Shown here: piece after piece, positions 46,109 through 54,412 of the stretch
How positions within the stretch are numbered: the stretch's first letter is position 1
How the letters are laid out: the number at the start of each line of letters is the position of its first letter
Source: Gammaproteobacteria bacterium
Lineage (GTDB): Bacteria > Pseudomonadota > Gammaproteobacteria > Steroidobacterales > Rariloculaceae
DNA: 64,000 bases
Direction: 5' to 3'
Assembly: GCA_017577365.1 (NCBI GenBank)
Contig: PKRJ01000011.1
Span: 1 to 64,000 of the forward strand
The notes under the pieces: generated by a model
Database searches by the model: none
What the model saw: the letters and a program-made list of their open reading frames with translations, nothing else
Told to the model about the DNA's origin: nothing
Position numbers and translations under genes: made by a program

Positions 46109-48730
46109 ATGTCTGTGTTAGCCAGCGGCCGGCAATCGGCGCCGTCATCGTCTGTCCGTCGTTCTTCGAGCTTCCGTAACGTCCACACGCTCCGCCTCAC
46201 GGCGCTTGCCGCCGCGGTCGGTTGTCTGACGAGCACGCCTCTCGCGGCGCAAGAAAGACCGAGCAATCAAGATCGGGCGGGCATCGAAGAGGTCGTCGTC
46301 ACCGCGCGCTTCCGCGAGGAGAACATCCAAACCACCCCGATCGCCATCACGGCCTTCACCGGCGACGATCTCATCCAACGAAGCCTCGAGAACGTCGAGG
46401 ACATTGGCGTCGCGGTGCCGAATGCGTTCTTCCGAGAGAACGTCGGTAACTACGGACCGACGGGCACGGTCGGCCTGCGCGGCATCATCCAGAACGATTT
46501 CTCGTACGCGTTCGAGCCGGCGGTCGCGATCTACATCGACGACGTCTATCACGGCACGCTGTCCGGCTCGGACATGGAGTTGATCGATCTCGAGCGCCTG
46601 GAGGTGCTGCGCGGACCTCAGGGCACGCTGTTCGGAAAGAACAGCATCGGCGGCGCCGTTCGGCTGATCTCCAGCAAGCCCCAGGGCGAGAACACCGGTC
46701 GCGTCGAGCTGACTTACGGCCGTTTCGATCGGCTCGACGTCAAAGGCGTCGGGGATTTCACGCTCGTCGAGGATCGGCTGTTCGCGCGCGTCGTCGGCGT
46801 CTCGAAGAGAAAAGAAGGCTACGGGCGATATCTCGATTTCACCTGCGAGATGATCCGGCGCGGGACGCCGGAGCTCGCCGGCATCGGCGACGGCATCGCG
46901 GGCTACGAGCTCGTCGATCACGACGACAATCCCGAAACACCACTCGTCGCGGTGCCCGTGCTCGTCGAGCCCGGCAGCCCCGAGGACAATGCGTTCTCCC
47001 TGCCGCAACACGTGGACCCGAGGGGCACCGGTGACTGTGCCCTCGGCAGCTACGGCGGACAGGAGGTGCAGGCCGGAAGGCTGATGCTGCGGCTCCTCGC
47101 GAGCGAGAAAGTCGAGCTCAATATCGCGGCGGACTACAGCCATTCGCGAACCGAGCCCCTGCCGCAGACCTTGATGACGCCGCATACTCCCTCGCCGGTG
47201 TCCGACGGCCCCTACGACACCGAAGTGATTCTTCCGACTTTCGGCGTCCCGTACACGAGAGACGACCGCTTCGTGACCGGCGATCCGTATACGAACTATG
47301 CGACGTTCGCCGACCCGATCGACGGTACCTACTACGATCCGGTCGCCGATACCGAATCCTGGGGTTGGTCCGGCACCGTCGACTATCTGATCAGCGACTC
47401 GTTGAGCGCGAAGGCGATCGTCGCGTATCGCACGTACACCATGTTCTGGTCCAGCGATACCGATTTCACGCCGTACCCCATTCAGCACACCGACTACATA
47501 CAGGAGCACGAGCAGTGGCAGTTCGAGGTGCAGTTGTCCGGCACCGCGCTGCCGAACCGATCGCTCGAGTGGACGGCCGGCTTGTTCTACTACGACTCCG
47601 ACAGCCGCGCGTACAACACTACGGAGTTCGGTGCGTTCGATTACACCGGCTTTCTGCTGAACTTCGTGGCCAACGACTTGTACACCACGGAGAACAAGTC
47701 CGCGTTCGTGCACCTGAACTACCGCCTGAACGAACGGCTGTCGGTGTCCGGCGGGCTCCGCTATACGAACGAGGACAAGACGAACGTCTTCGATCACCAG
47801 CCGGGCTTGCCGGTCGTCGGCCCCGTGCCGTTCGGGGACACCAGGACCGACTGGAAGGTCAGCGTCGATTTCCAAGCCGCGGACAACGTGTTCCTCTACG
47901 CGCAGACGGCGACCGGTTTCCGCTCGGCCGGCTACACGCCCCGCATCTTCACGGCCGGGCAGCTGAAGCCGATTCCCCCGGAAGAGGTCGTGACCTACGA
48001 GGTCGGCGCGAAGGTGGACCTCTTGGACCGTAGGCTCCGCATCAACTCGGCGCTGTTCTACAGCGACTACGATCCGCGGCTGGTCCAGGTAGGCGCCACT
48101 CAGTGCGACCCCCCGGACCATCCGGACCCGACGCCGTATTTCCTGGCCGGAGGCACTTGTCCCGCGGGCACGGCGCTGGCCGGGAGTCCCGGGATTCCGT
48201 GGATCTTCTTCTACGCGAACGCGCCGGGTTCGATCGAGGGCTTCGAGACCGAGCTCGTCTTCTCTCCGGTCGCGAATCTGAACATCAACTTCAGCGCCGG
48301 ATACAACACGTACGAGAACGACGTGAGCGATCCCGCCGATCCGATGTACCGCGATCCTTCGGCCCTGGTGCAGCCGGAGTGGAATTTCAGCAGCGGGGTG
48401 CAGTACGACTTCATGCTCGCGAGCGGTGCGCGGATTACGCCGCGCCTCGATTGGTATCATCAATCGAAGCGCACCAACGGACCGGCGAATCGGCCCAATA
48501 TCTGTCCGCAGCACTGCATCCCGAGCTACGACATCTTCAACGCGCGCCTGACGTACTCGAACGCGAACGACGATTTCTCGGTGTCGTTGGCGGTCACGAA
48601 TCTCACGGACGAGTTCTATTGGCAGCAGCTCGGCGCGGCCGTCACCGCGGCCGGCGGCGTACCGTCCGCGCGCACGGGCGTGCCGAGCCGGCCGCGCGAG
48701 TGGGCGATCACCGCGACGAAGCGATTCTGA
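46109..48730 (+). CDS. TonB-dependent outer-membrane receptor
   Basis: An 873-residue ligand-gated transporter driven by TonB-ExbBD. A long signal peptide ends near PLAAQE (about 47). The TonB box is EEVVVTA (60-66). The plug domain (about 70-190) carries LEVLRGPQGTLFGKNSIGGAV; the barrel ends with the aromatic C-terminus ITATKRF. Two cysteine-bearing extracellular insertions (around 235-310 and 670-695) are notable. The sequence belongs to the large branch common in sphingomonads and Steroidobacter relatives, which imports organic compounds rather than siderophores. The start at 46109 follows GGGGGAGAG. The LigW-like gene begins 33 bases downstream. Confidence 0.93.
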   Translation: MSVLASGRQSAPSSSVRRSSSFRNVHTLRLTALAAAVGCLTSTPLAAQERPSNQDRAGIEEVVVTARFREENIQTTPIAITAFTGDDLIQRSLENVEDIGVAVPNAFFRENVGNYGPTGTVGLRGIIQNDFSYAFEPAVAIYIDDVYHGTLSGSDMELIDLERLEVLRGPQGTLFGKNSIGGAVRLISSKPQGENTGRVELTYGRFDRLDVKGVGDFTLVEDRLFARVVGVSKRKEGYGRYLDFTCEMIRRGTPELAGIGDGIAGYELVDHDDNPETPLVAVPVLVEPGSPEDNAFSLPQHVDPRGTGDCALGSYGGQEVQAGRLMLRLLASEKVELNIAADYSHSRTEPLPQTLMTPHTPSPVSDGPYDTEVILPTFGVPYTRDDRFVTGDPYTNYATFADPIDGTYYDPVADTESWGWSGTVDYLISDSLSAKAIVAYRTYTMFWSSDTDFTPYPIQHTDYIQEHEQWQFEVQLSGTALPNRSLEWTAGLFYYDSDSRAYNTTEFGAFDYTGFLLNFVANDLYTTENKSAFVHLNYRLNERLSVSGGLRYTNEDKTNVFDHQPGLPVVGPVPFGDTRTDWKVSVDFQAADNVFLYAQTATGFRSAGYTPRIFTAGQLKPIPPEEVVTYEVGAKVDLLDRRLRINSALFYSDYDPRLVQVGATQCDPPDHPDPTPYFLAGGTCPAGTALAGSPGIPWIFFYANAPGSIEGFETELVFSPVANLNINFSAGYNTYENDVSDPADPMYRDPSALVQPEWNFSSGVQYDFMLASGARITPRLDWYHQSKRTNGPANRPNICPQHCIPSYDIFNARLTYSNANDDFSVSLAVTNLTDEFYWQQLGAAVTAAGGVPSARTGVPSRPREWAITATKRF

Positions 48731-48763
48731 TCGGCGATGAACGTTCGGCCGGCGGAGGCGAAG

Positions 48764-49897
48764 ATGAACCGAAACCGGCGCAATTTTCTTCGCTTCGCTC
48801 TAGGCGCCGGCGCGGCGCTCTCCGCGCCGGCGCTCGCGCAGCAGTGGGGCGCCCGCCGTCCGATGCCGGTGCCGCAGCCGGCAGGCTATCGGCGCATCGC
48901 CACCGAGGAGGCGTGGGCGCCGAGGACGCTCCTCGACGCGTGGGCGAAATTGCTCGAGACGAATCCCGCCGACGAGCCCGGCTTCGTCGCGCTGTGGGGC
49001 AATCTCGCCAACATGGGCCGGTTCACGGATCGCTTGGCCGAGCTGGGCCAGGCGCGTCTCGACGACATGAACGCGGCCGGCATCGATATGCAGGTGCTGT
49101 CGCTGACCGCGCCGGGCGTGCAGGTCTTCGATGCCGACACGGCGCATGCTCTCGCGGTCGACAGCAACGACGAGCTGGCCGAAGCGGTGCGCAAGCATCC
49201 GGACCGCTATGCCGGCCTCGTCGCGATCGCGCCTCACGATCCGAGGCGAGCCGCACAGGAGATCGAGCGCGGCAGAACGCGTCTCGGCCTGCACGGCGTC
49301 ATCGTCAACTCGCACACGAAGGGCGAGTACTTGGCCGACACCAAGTACTGGGAGATCTTCGAGGCGGCCGAAGCGACGAATGCGCCGATCTATATCCATC
49401 CGCGCGATCCTGCGCCCGCGATGCTGCGTCCGTTCGTCGAGCACGATCTGCACCGCGGCGACCTCGGCTTCGGCGTCGAGGTCGCGCTGCACACGCTCGC
49501 GATCATCAACGCCGGCGTCTTCGACCGTTTCCCCAGGCTGAAGCTCGTGATCGGGCACGGCGGCGAAGGACTGCCGTACCACTTGTATCGCTTGGACGCT
49601 ACGTGGCCGGTTCGCAATGCCCGCATGCGCTCGGCCGAGCCGCCGAGCCACTACATGCGTCGAAACGTCTACATCACGAATAGCGGCGTCGCCTGGGAGC
49701 CGATGGTGACGTTCGCGCAGAAGGTCTTGGGCGAAGACCGCGTGATGTATGCGATGGACTATCCGTACCAGTATCGGGTCGAGGAAGTCATCGCGATGGA
49801 CGAGCTGCCGATTTCGTACGAGGCCAAGAAGAAGTTCTTCCAGACGAACGCGGAACGGGTCTTCAACCTGAACGACGCGCGAGAGAACGCCGCATGA
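48764..49897 (+). CDS. Tat-signal LigW-like amidohydrolase/decarboxylase
   Basis: A 377-residue amidohydrolase-family-2 protein closely resembling 5-carboxyvanillate decarboxylase LigW: RIATEEAWA, SLTAPGVQ, NSHTKGEYL, YIHPRDP, VIGHGGEGLPY, TNSGVAWEP, MYAMDYPYQY and KKKFFQTNAE all appear in order. Likely metal/catalytic residues are E48/E49, H212, H265 and D332. Unlike LigW it begins NRRNFLRFALGAGAALSAPALAQ, a twin-arginine export signal. ATG at 48764 has GGAGG 5 bases upstream; ATG 48737 has none. It probably shares the receptor transcript. Decarboxylase versus hydrolase activity cannot be decided from sequence. Confidence 0.85.
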   Translation: MNRNRRNFLRFALGAGAALSAPALAQQWGARRPMPVPQPAGYRRIATEEAWAPRTLLDAWAKLLETNPADEPGFVALWGNLANMGRFTDRLAELGQARLDDMNAAGIDMQVLSLTAPGVQVFDADTAHALAVDSNDELAEAVRKHPDRYAGLVAIAPHDPRRAAQEIERGRTRLGLHGVIVNSHTKGEYLADTKYWEIFEAAEATNAPIYIHPRDPAPAMLRPFVEHDLHRGDLGFGVEVALHTLAIINAGVFDRFPRLKLVIGHGGEGLPYHLYRLDATWPVRNARMRSAEPPSHYMRRNVYITNSGVAWEPMVTFAQKVLGEDRVMYAMDYPYQYRVEEVIAMDELPISYEAKKKFFQTNAERVFNLNDARENAA

Positions 49898-49898
49898 G

Positions 49899-49926
49899 CG
49901 AAGGCCCTGACGAAGCAGGACCTTCG
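49899..49926. terminator. Convergent-gene hairpin terminator
   Basis: Arms CGAAGG-C-CCTG and CAGG-A-CCTTCG (one mismatch) with a 6-base loop between the LigW-like gene and the minus-strand gene ending at 49940. Confidence 0.55.
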
Positions 49927-49939
49927 TATCGATGCCGCA

Positions 49940-50581
49940 TCAGCGGACGCGCTCGACTTGAATGAATCCGTGGACGTTCTCGACGGACAAGCGATAGGAC
50001 CCGCCCCACCGGCTCGGATAGATCCGCACGCTGTCGCCGACGTGGATGGGATACCGCGATCCCTCCATCTGACGCCACACTTGGCCGTTCTCGAGCGTGA
50101 TCAGATACGTGTTCGGGACGGTCTCGCGTAGAGCGACGATCGTCGAGCGCAGCTCGGGGCGCTCCTCCACCTTCCGCCGCGGCTGCCGCTTCCCGAAATC
50201 ATCGTCGACGCGAACCGGGATCTCACGTTCGACGACGGCGGCGCTCGAGGCCGCCGGTCTCGTCGACGAGGACGAGGCGGCAGCGGCCGCCGCCGGCCGC
50301 TCGGACGGCTTCGGCTCGATCGACGGCGGCGGCTCGGTCACCGCCTGCGCCGACTCGCCTCGTGCGCGTCTCGCCGCTTCGACGCTGCGCTCGTAGCACG
50401 CAAATCGCTCTTCCGGAGAGTCGAGGCCGACGCACGCGCCGACGTCGACCTCGAGACTGTCGCGCGTCTGCGCGGCCGCGCTCTCGTACACCGCTCCGTA
50501 GGCGATCGCAGCGCCGAACGTCGCGATGAACGTCGATGCGCCGCCTCTCACGCGGAAGAATGCCGCGTTGCGCGTTGTCAT
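49940..50581 (-). CDS. Conserved periplasmic protein of unknown function
   Basis: A 213-residue protein with an N-terminal hydrophobic signal region ending ESAAAQT. It has a short acidic segment with two cysteines (VGACVGLDSPEERFACYERSV), a disordered Ala/Ser/Pro linker (about 70-125), and a C-terminal beta domain: NTYLITLENGQVWRQMEGSRYP, then VGDSVRIYPSRWGGSYRLSV. I have seen this C-terminal pattern in many gammaproteobacterial proteins but no function is known to me. ATG at 50581 follows GGGAGGAG. It starts 71 bases after the quinoprotein stop and may share its transcript. Confidence 0.7.
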   Translation of the reverse strand: MTTRNAAFFRVRGGASTFIATFGAAIAYGAVYESAAAQTRDSLEVDVGACVGLDSPEERFACYERSVEAARRARGESAQAVTEPPPSIEPKPSERPAAAAAASSSSTRPAASSAAVVEREIPVRVDDDFGKRQPRRKVEERPELRSTIVALRETVPNTYLITLENGQVWRQMEGSRYPIHVGDSVRIYPSRWGGSYRLSVENVHGFIQVERVR

Positions 50582-50652
50582 CGTCTCCTCCCCCAGGCTT
50601 TGCCGCTCCGCGCGGAGCATAGCGACAGCCGGCGCTCCGAATCAATTCGCGA

Positions 50653-52716
50653 TCAATTCCCCGCGGGCTCCGGCAGCGCGTACACCATCAATCGGTTTCC
50701 GGCGACGATCGCCACCCGTTGCCTGCCGCTTCGGCCGAGATAGGTCATCGGGTTCGCGTTCGCGTTGGCCTCGAGCCGCGCCGACCACAGCTCCTCGCCG
50801 GTTCGGGCATCGAACGCGCGGAAACGTCGGTCGTTCGTCGCGCCGACGAACACGAGCCCGCCGGCCGTGACGGACGGACCCGCGCTGCCCGTGTTGCCGA
50901 CGAGCTGCTTGCCTTCGGGCAGATTCTCGTCGAGCCCGAGCGGCGTCGCCCAGACGATCTCTCCCCTGCTCGGATCGATCGCGACGAGCCTCGCCCAAGG
51001 CGGCCGATAGCACGGTGCCGTCGGCCCGACGGGGCGGCCTTGCTCGTCGAACTCGCCGCCGATCGGAGCGTTGAAGCTCGCGTACGGCCCGGGGCCGAAG
51101 ATGCTCGCTCGGTCGTACGGCTGCGGCGACGACTGGGTGCCGCGCCCGTAGTTGCCGAGCGGGTCGCGATCCTCGATCCAGCCGATCAGCGACGTGTCGT
51201 GCGCGTTCACGTACGCGAGTCCCGCGACGGGATCGTACGCGACGCCGCCCCAGTTCACGCCGCCGGTGCCGCCGGGCAACTGAATCGTCGAGCGCGGCGG
51301 CGCATCCTTCGCCTTGTAGAGAAACGGCGTGAACGGCCCTTCGTTGTGCAAGCCGCCGCTTCGCTCGAGCAGCACGCGACAGGCCGCGGCGTGCTCGGGC
51401 GTCGTATCTTCGGGCCGCACGAGGTCGCGCTCCGGATCGAAGCTGACGCGAGAGAGGGGTTCCGGTTTGACCGGAAAAGGCTGCGTCGGCGAGTACCATT
51501 CGCCCGGCACGTCGCCCTTCGGCACTGGCCGCTCCTCCACCTCGATCAGCGGCTCTCCCGTCTCCCGGTTCAGCACGAACAGATAGCTCGTCTTGCCGAC
51601 GTGCACGATCGCCGGCGAGCGCCGGCCGTCGTCATGCACGAAATCGAATAGCGCGCCGGCCGAAGGCATATCCGCATCCCAGATGTCGTGATGCACCGTC
51701 TGGAAATGCCAGACGTATTTTCCGGTCAGCGCGTCGAGCGCAACGATCGAATTGCCGAACACGTTCTCGCCGGGACGATCTCCGCCGTAATAGTTCGGCG
51801 ACGGGCTCGAGATCGGCAGATAGACGAGACCGCGCTCGACGTCGACGGGCGCCGAGAACGCCCACATGTTCGTGCCGGAACGCCGCTCCCAGCTGCCGTC
51901 GTGCCACGTGTCGTTGAACGGCTCGCCGGGACGCGGCACGGTCCAAAACTCCCAGAGCTTCTCTCCGGTGCGCACGTCGAAGGCCCGCGAGTTCCCCGGG
52001 TCGCCTTGCGGCAGCTCGCCGACGGCCGCGCCGACGATCGCGGCGTGCTTGTAGATCACGGGCGCGCCGCCGTACGGCACGCCGATGTCGACCGCGCCGT
52101 CCTCGCCGAAGCCCGCCGCGGGCTCGCCCGTCGCGGCGTCGAGCGCGACGAGGCGCGAGCCGCTCGTGAAGAGAATTCGCGGGCCGTGCTCGGCGTCGCC
52201 CGGCCAGTACGACACTCCGCGATTCGACGCGCGCGCGCCGCGCATCGGCACCGGCGACGCCGACGCGGTCTCGCGCTCCGGCGCGCTCGGTGCGCGCAGC
52301 ACGTGCACCCACACCTCTTCGCCGGTGTCGCCGTCGAGCGCAACGACGCGATCGCCGCTCGGCACGTAGACGATGCCGTCGACGGCGAGCGGCACCGCGG
52401 TCGACGCGCCGCCGAGCGTATAGCTCCACAGCTCCTCGAGCGCGGATACGTTCTCGGTGTTGATCTCGTCGAGCGGCGAGTAGCGCGTCGCGGCGTGTTC
52501 GCCGTCGATCGTCGGCCAGTCCCCCGAGCCGAATACGGCGGCCGCGTCGCCGGGAGTCGCCGCACCGGATTGCGCGCACGCCACGTGACACGTGCACGCG
52601 ACCATCCATCCCGACACCGCGACGACGCGACGCGCGGCCCGCGACGGCCTCGTCGCACGAGCGCGGCGGGCATCACTCACTCCTTCCCGTCGGAACGAAC
52701 TCCGTTGATCGTGCAC
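50653..52716 (-). CDS. PQQ-type quinoprotein dehydrogenase, second copy
   Basis: An about 687-residue propeller of the PQQ dehydrogenase family. Blade motifs: DGDTGEEVWVH, DVRTGEKLWEFW, DALTGKYVWHFQ, DPSRGEIVWATP and DARTGEELWSAR. TVHHDIWDADMPSAG and SPTQPFPVKPEPL match the first quinoprotein (3860-5821). No CxxCH haem site is seen, although several cysteines occur in the leader (ACTCHVACA). The start is uncertain: GTG at 52716 follows GGGAGGA closely; a GTG slightly downstream after AAGGA is possible. A signal peptide ends near CAQSG. It is oriented away from the receptor but within the same cluster. Substrate unknown. Confidence 0.82.
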   Translation of the reverse strand: MHDQRSSFRREGVSDARRARATRPSRAARRVVAVSGWMVACTCHVACAQSGAATPGDAAAVFGSGDWPTIDGEHAATRYSPLDEINTENVSALEELWSYTLGGASTAVPLAVDGIVYVPSGDRVVALDGDTGEEVWVHVLRAPSAPERETASASPVPMRGARASNRGVSYWPGDAEHGPRILFTSGSRLVALDAATGEPAAGFGEDGAVDIGVPYGGAPVIYKHAAIVGAAVGELPQGDPGNSRAFDVRTGEKLWEFWTVPRPGEPFNDTWHDGSWERRSGTNMWAFSAPVDVERGLVYLPISSPSPNYYGGDRPGENVFGNSIVALDALTGKYVWHFQTVHHDIWDADMPSAGALFDFVHDDGRRSPAIVHVGKTSYLFVLNRETGEPLIEVEERPVPKGDVPGEWYSPTQPFPVKPEPLSRVSFDPERDLVRPEDTTPEHAAACRVLLERSGGLHNEGPFTPFLYKAKDAPPRSTIQLPGGTGGVNWGGVAYDPVAGLAYVNAHDTSLIGWIEDRDPLGNYGRGTQSSPQPYDRASIFGPGPYASFNAPIGGEFDEQGRPVGPTAPCYRPPWARLVAIDPSRGEIVWATPLGLDENLPEGKQLVGNTGSAGPSVTAGGLVFVGATNDRRFRAFDARTGEELWSARLEANANANPMTYLGRSGRQRVAIVAGNRLMVYALPEPAGN

Positions 52717-52940
52717 GTGTCCTCCCTCGACTCCCGCACATCGATCCGATGCCGCGAAAGCACCGGCGCTCGAACGATGCGAGGTTAGCAATCGCTTCCC
52801 GCAAGGGCTACCTTGACAACGCGCACGAACTCTCGAGTACGGATTGCTCGACGATCGGCAAAAATTCGCGGGAACGTCACCGGCAGCGGTTCGTGTTCCC
52901 TTACGAAAGGAGTCGAACTCGAGTGTAGCGGGACGGGATT

Positions 52941-53132
52941 TTGATCATCTTCAACGAATCCGAATGGGAATGGATCGATAGGCGCGCCGAGCGGATCGCC
53001 CTCGAAACCGGCGATCCGATGCCCTTCGCGAGAGCTGCAGCGATCGAGGAGCTGAAGGCGCTACGGCGGCGGCCGAAGGCCGAGGTGATTCCGTTGTCGG
53101 CGCGACGGACGATCCGTCGGCGGACAGGCTGA
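52941..53132 (+). CDS. Possible small hypothetical protein
   Basis: A 63-residue frame starting with TTG after GGGACGGGA. It opens with the polar, aromatic IIFNESEWEWIDRRAE and continues with an amphipathic helix and a basic tail. The composition looks protein-like and the upstream DNA is less GC-rich, but no family is recognised. It could be chance. Confidence 0.35.
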   Translation: MIIFNESEWEWIDRRAERIALETGDPMPFARAAAIEELKALRRRPKAEVIPLSARRTIRRRTG

Positions 53133-53238
53133 ACGGCGCCTCCGTCGATTGACCGGTTCGGTCGAGCGGCTCCGTATCCCTTCCGTGTGCCGTTCGTAAA
53201 TGCTCCTCTGCCGGAGCCGCTCGACCTTCTTTATCGCC

Positions 53239-54363
53239 TCACGCGGCGAGCGCGCGCGTGCGGATGCCGTTCAGCAGCTTCTCGAACGAGTCGGCGAAAG
53301 CTTGCACGCCTTGGCGCTCGAGCGTCTCGGTCACGTCGTCGTAGTCGATGCCGACGTCCGAGAGTCGCTCGAGCAGCGCCTCCGCCTCGTCGATGCCCCG
53401 CTCGAGCGTCGCGCTCGCTCGGCCATGGTCCTGAAACGCGAGGATCGTCTTCTCAGGCAGCGTGTTGACGGTTTCGGGGCCGATGAGCTCCTCGACGTAC
53501 AGCACGTCCGAATACGCCGGATTCTTCGTCGACGTCGACGCCCAAAGGCAGCGCTGCGTCATCGCGCCCTTCGACGCGAGATACTCCCAACGCTCGGACG
53601 AGAACGCCTGCTTGTAATGGCGATACGCGAGCTTCGCGTTCGCGATCGCGAGCTTGCCTTTGAGCTCGGGCGGCGCGCCCAGCTCGTCGAGACGTCGATC
53701 CGTCTCGGTATCGACGCGCGAGACGAAGAAGCTCGCCACGGAGACGACGCGCGAAGGATCGCCGCCCGCGGCGACGAGCCGCTCGATGCCGCGGATGTAG
53801 GCTTCGGCCACCTCGGCGTAACGCTGGAGCGAGAAGATCAGCGTCACGTTGATCGAATGGCCGGCCGCGATCATGTCCTCGATCGCCGGAAGGCCCGGCT
53901 TCGTCGCCGGGATCTTCACGAGCAGGTTCGGGCGGTCGATCAGCGCGTGCAGTCGTTTCGCTTCGGCCGTCGTCGCCTCGGTGTCGTAGGCGAACGACGG
54001 ATCGACCTCGATCGACACGAGGCCGTCGACGTGGCGCGGTCGCGCCGCGTCCCTCATCGCGGCGATGCCCGCGTCGTAAACCTCGCGCAGCTGGTCGCAG
54101 GCCTCCGTCACGTCTCGCACCGCGAGCTCGAGAAACATCTCCTTCGGATCGGACGTTCGCGCGCGCACGTCTCGCAGCTGCTCGTCGTACCCTTTGCCCG
54201 CGGAGATGGCCTGCTCGAAGATCGTCGGGTTGGACGTCACGCCGACGACCCCTTCGCTCACCAGCCGCATCAATCTGCCGGATTGGAGCAGGTCGCGCGA
54301 AAGATAATCGATCCAGATGCTTTGACCGAGCGCTGCGGCCTGCTTCAGCGGCGTCATGCCCAT
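53239..54363 (-). CDS. tal: Transaldolase
   Basis: A 374-residue pentose-phosphate enzyme transferring dihydroxyacetone units through a Schiff base. VTSNPTIFEQAI (about 42-53) is the family signature; the Schiff-base lysine is K150 in LLVKIPATKPG. It is of the longer type found in actinobacteria and some proteobacteria rather than E. coli TalB length. ATG at 54363 has AGGAG 8 bases upstream. It lies 49 bases after tkt and is probably co-transcribed. Confidence 0.94.
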   Translation of the reverse strand: MGMTPLKQAAALGQSIWIDYLSRDLLQSGRLMRLVSEGVVGVTSNPTIFEQAISAGKGYDEQLRDVRARTSDPKEMFLELAVRDVTEACDQLREVYDAGIAAMRDAARPRHVDGLVSIEVDPSFAYDTEATTAEAKRLHALIDRPNLLVKIPATKPGLPAIEDMIAAGHSINVTLIFSLQRYAEVAEAYIRGIERLVAAGGDPSRVVSVASFFVSRVDTETDRRLDELGAPPELKGKLAIANAKLAYRHYKQAFSSERWEYLASKGAMTQRCLWASTSTKNPAYSDVLYVEELIGPETVNTLPEKTILAFQDHGRASATLERGIDEAEALLERLSDVGIDYDDVTETLERQGVQAFADSFEKLLNGIRTRALAA

Positions 54364-54412
54364 CGATTTCGCTCCTGGAACGTTATTCGGTGGCCCGCCA
54401 GCATAGCAAATC

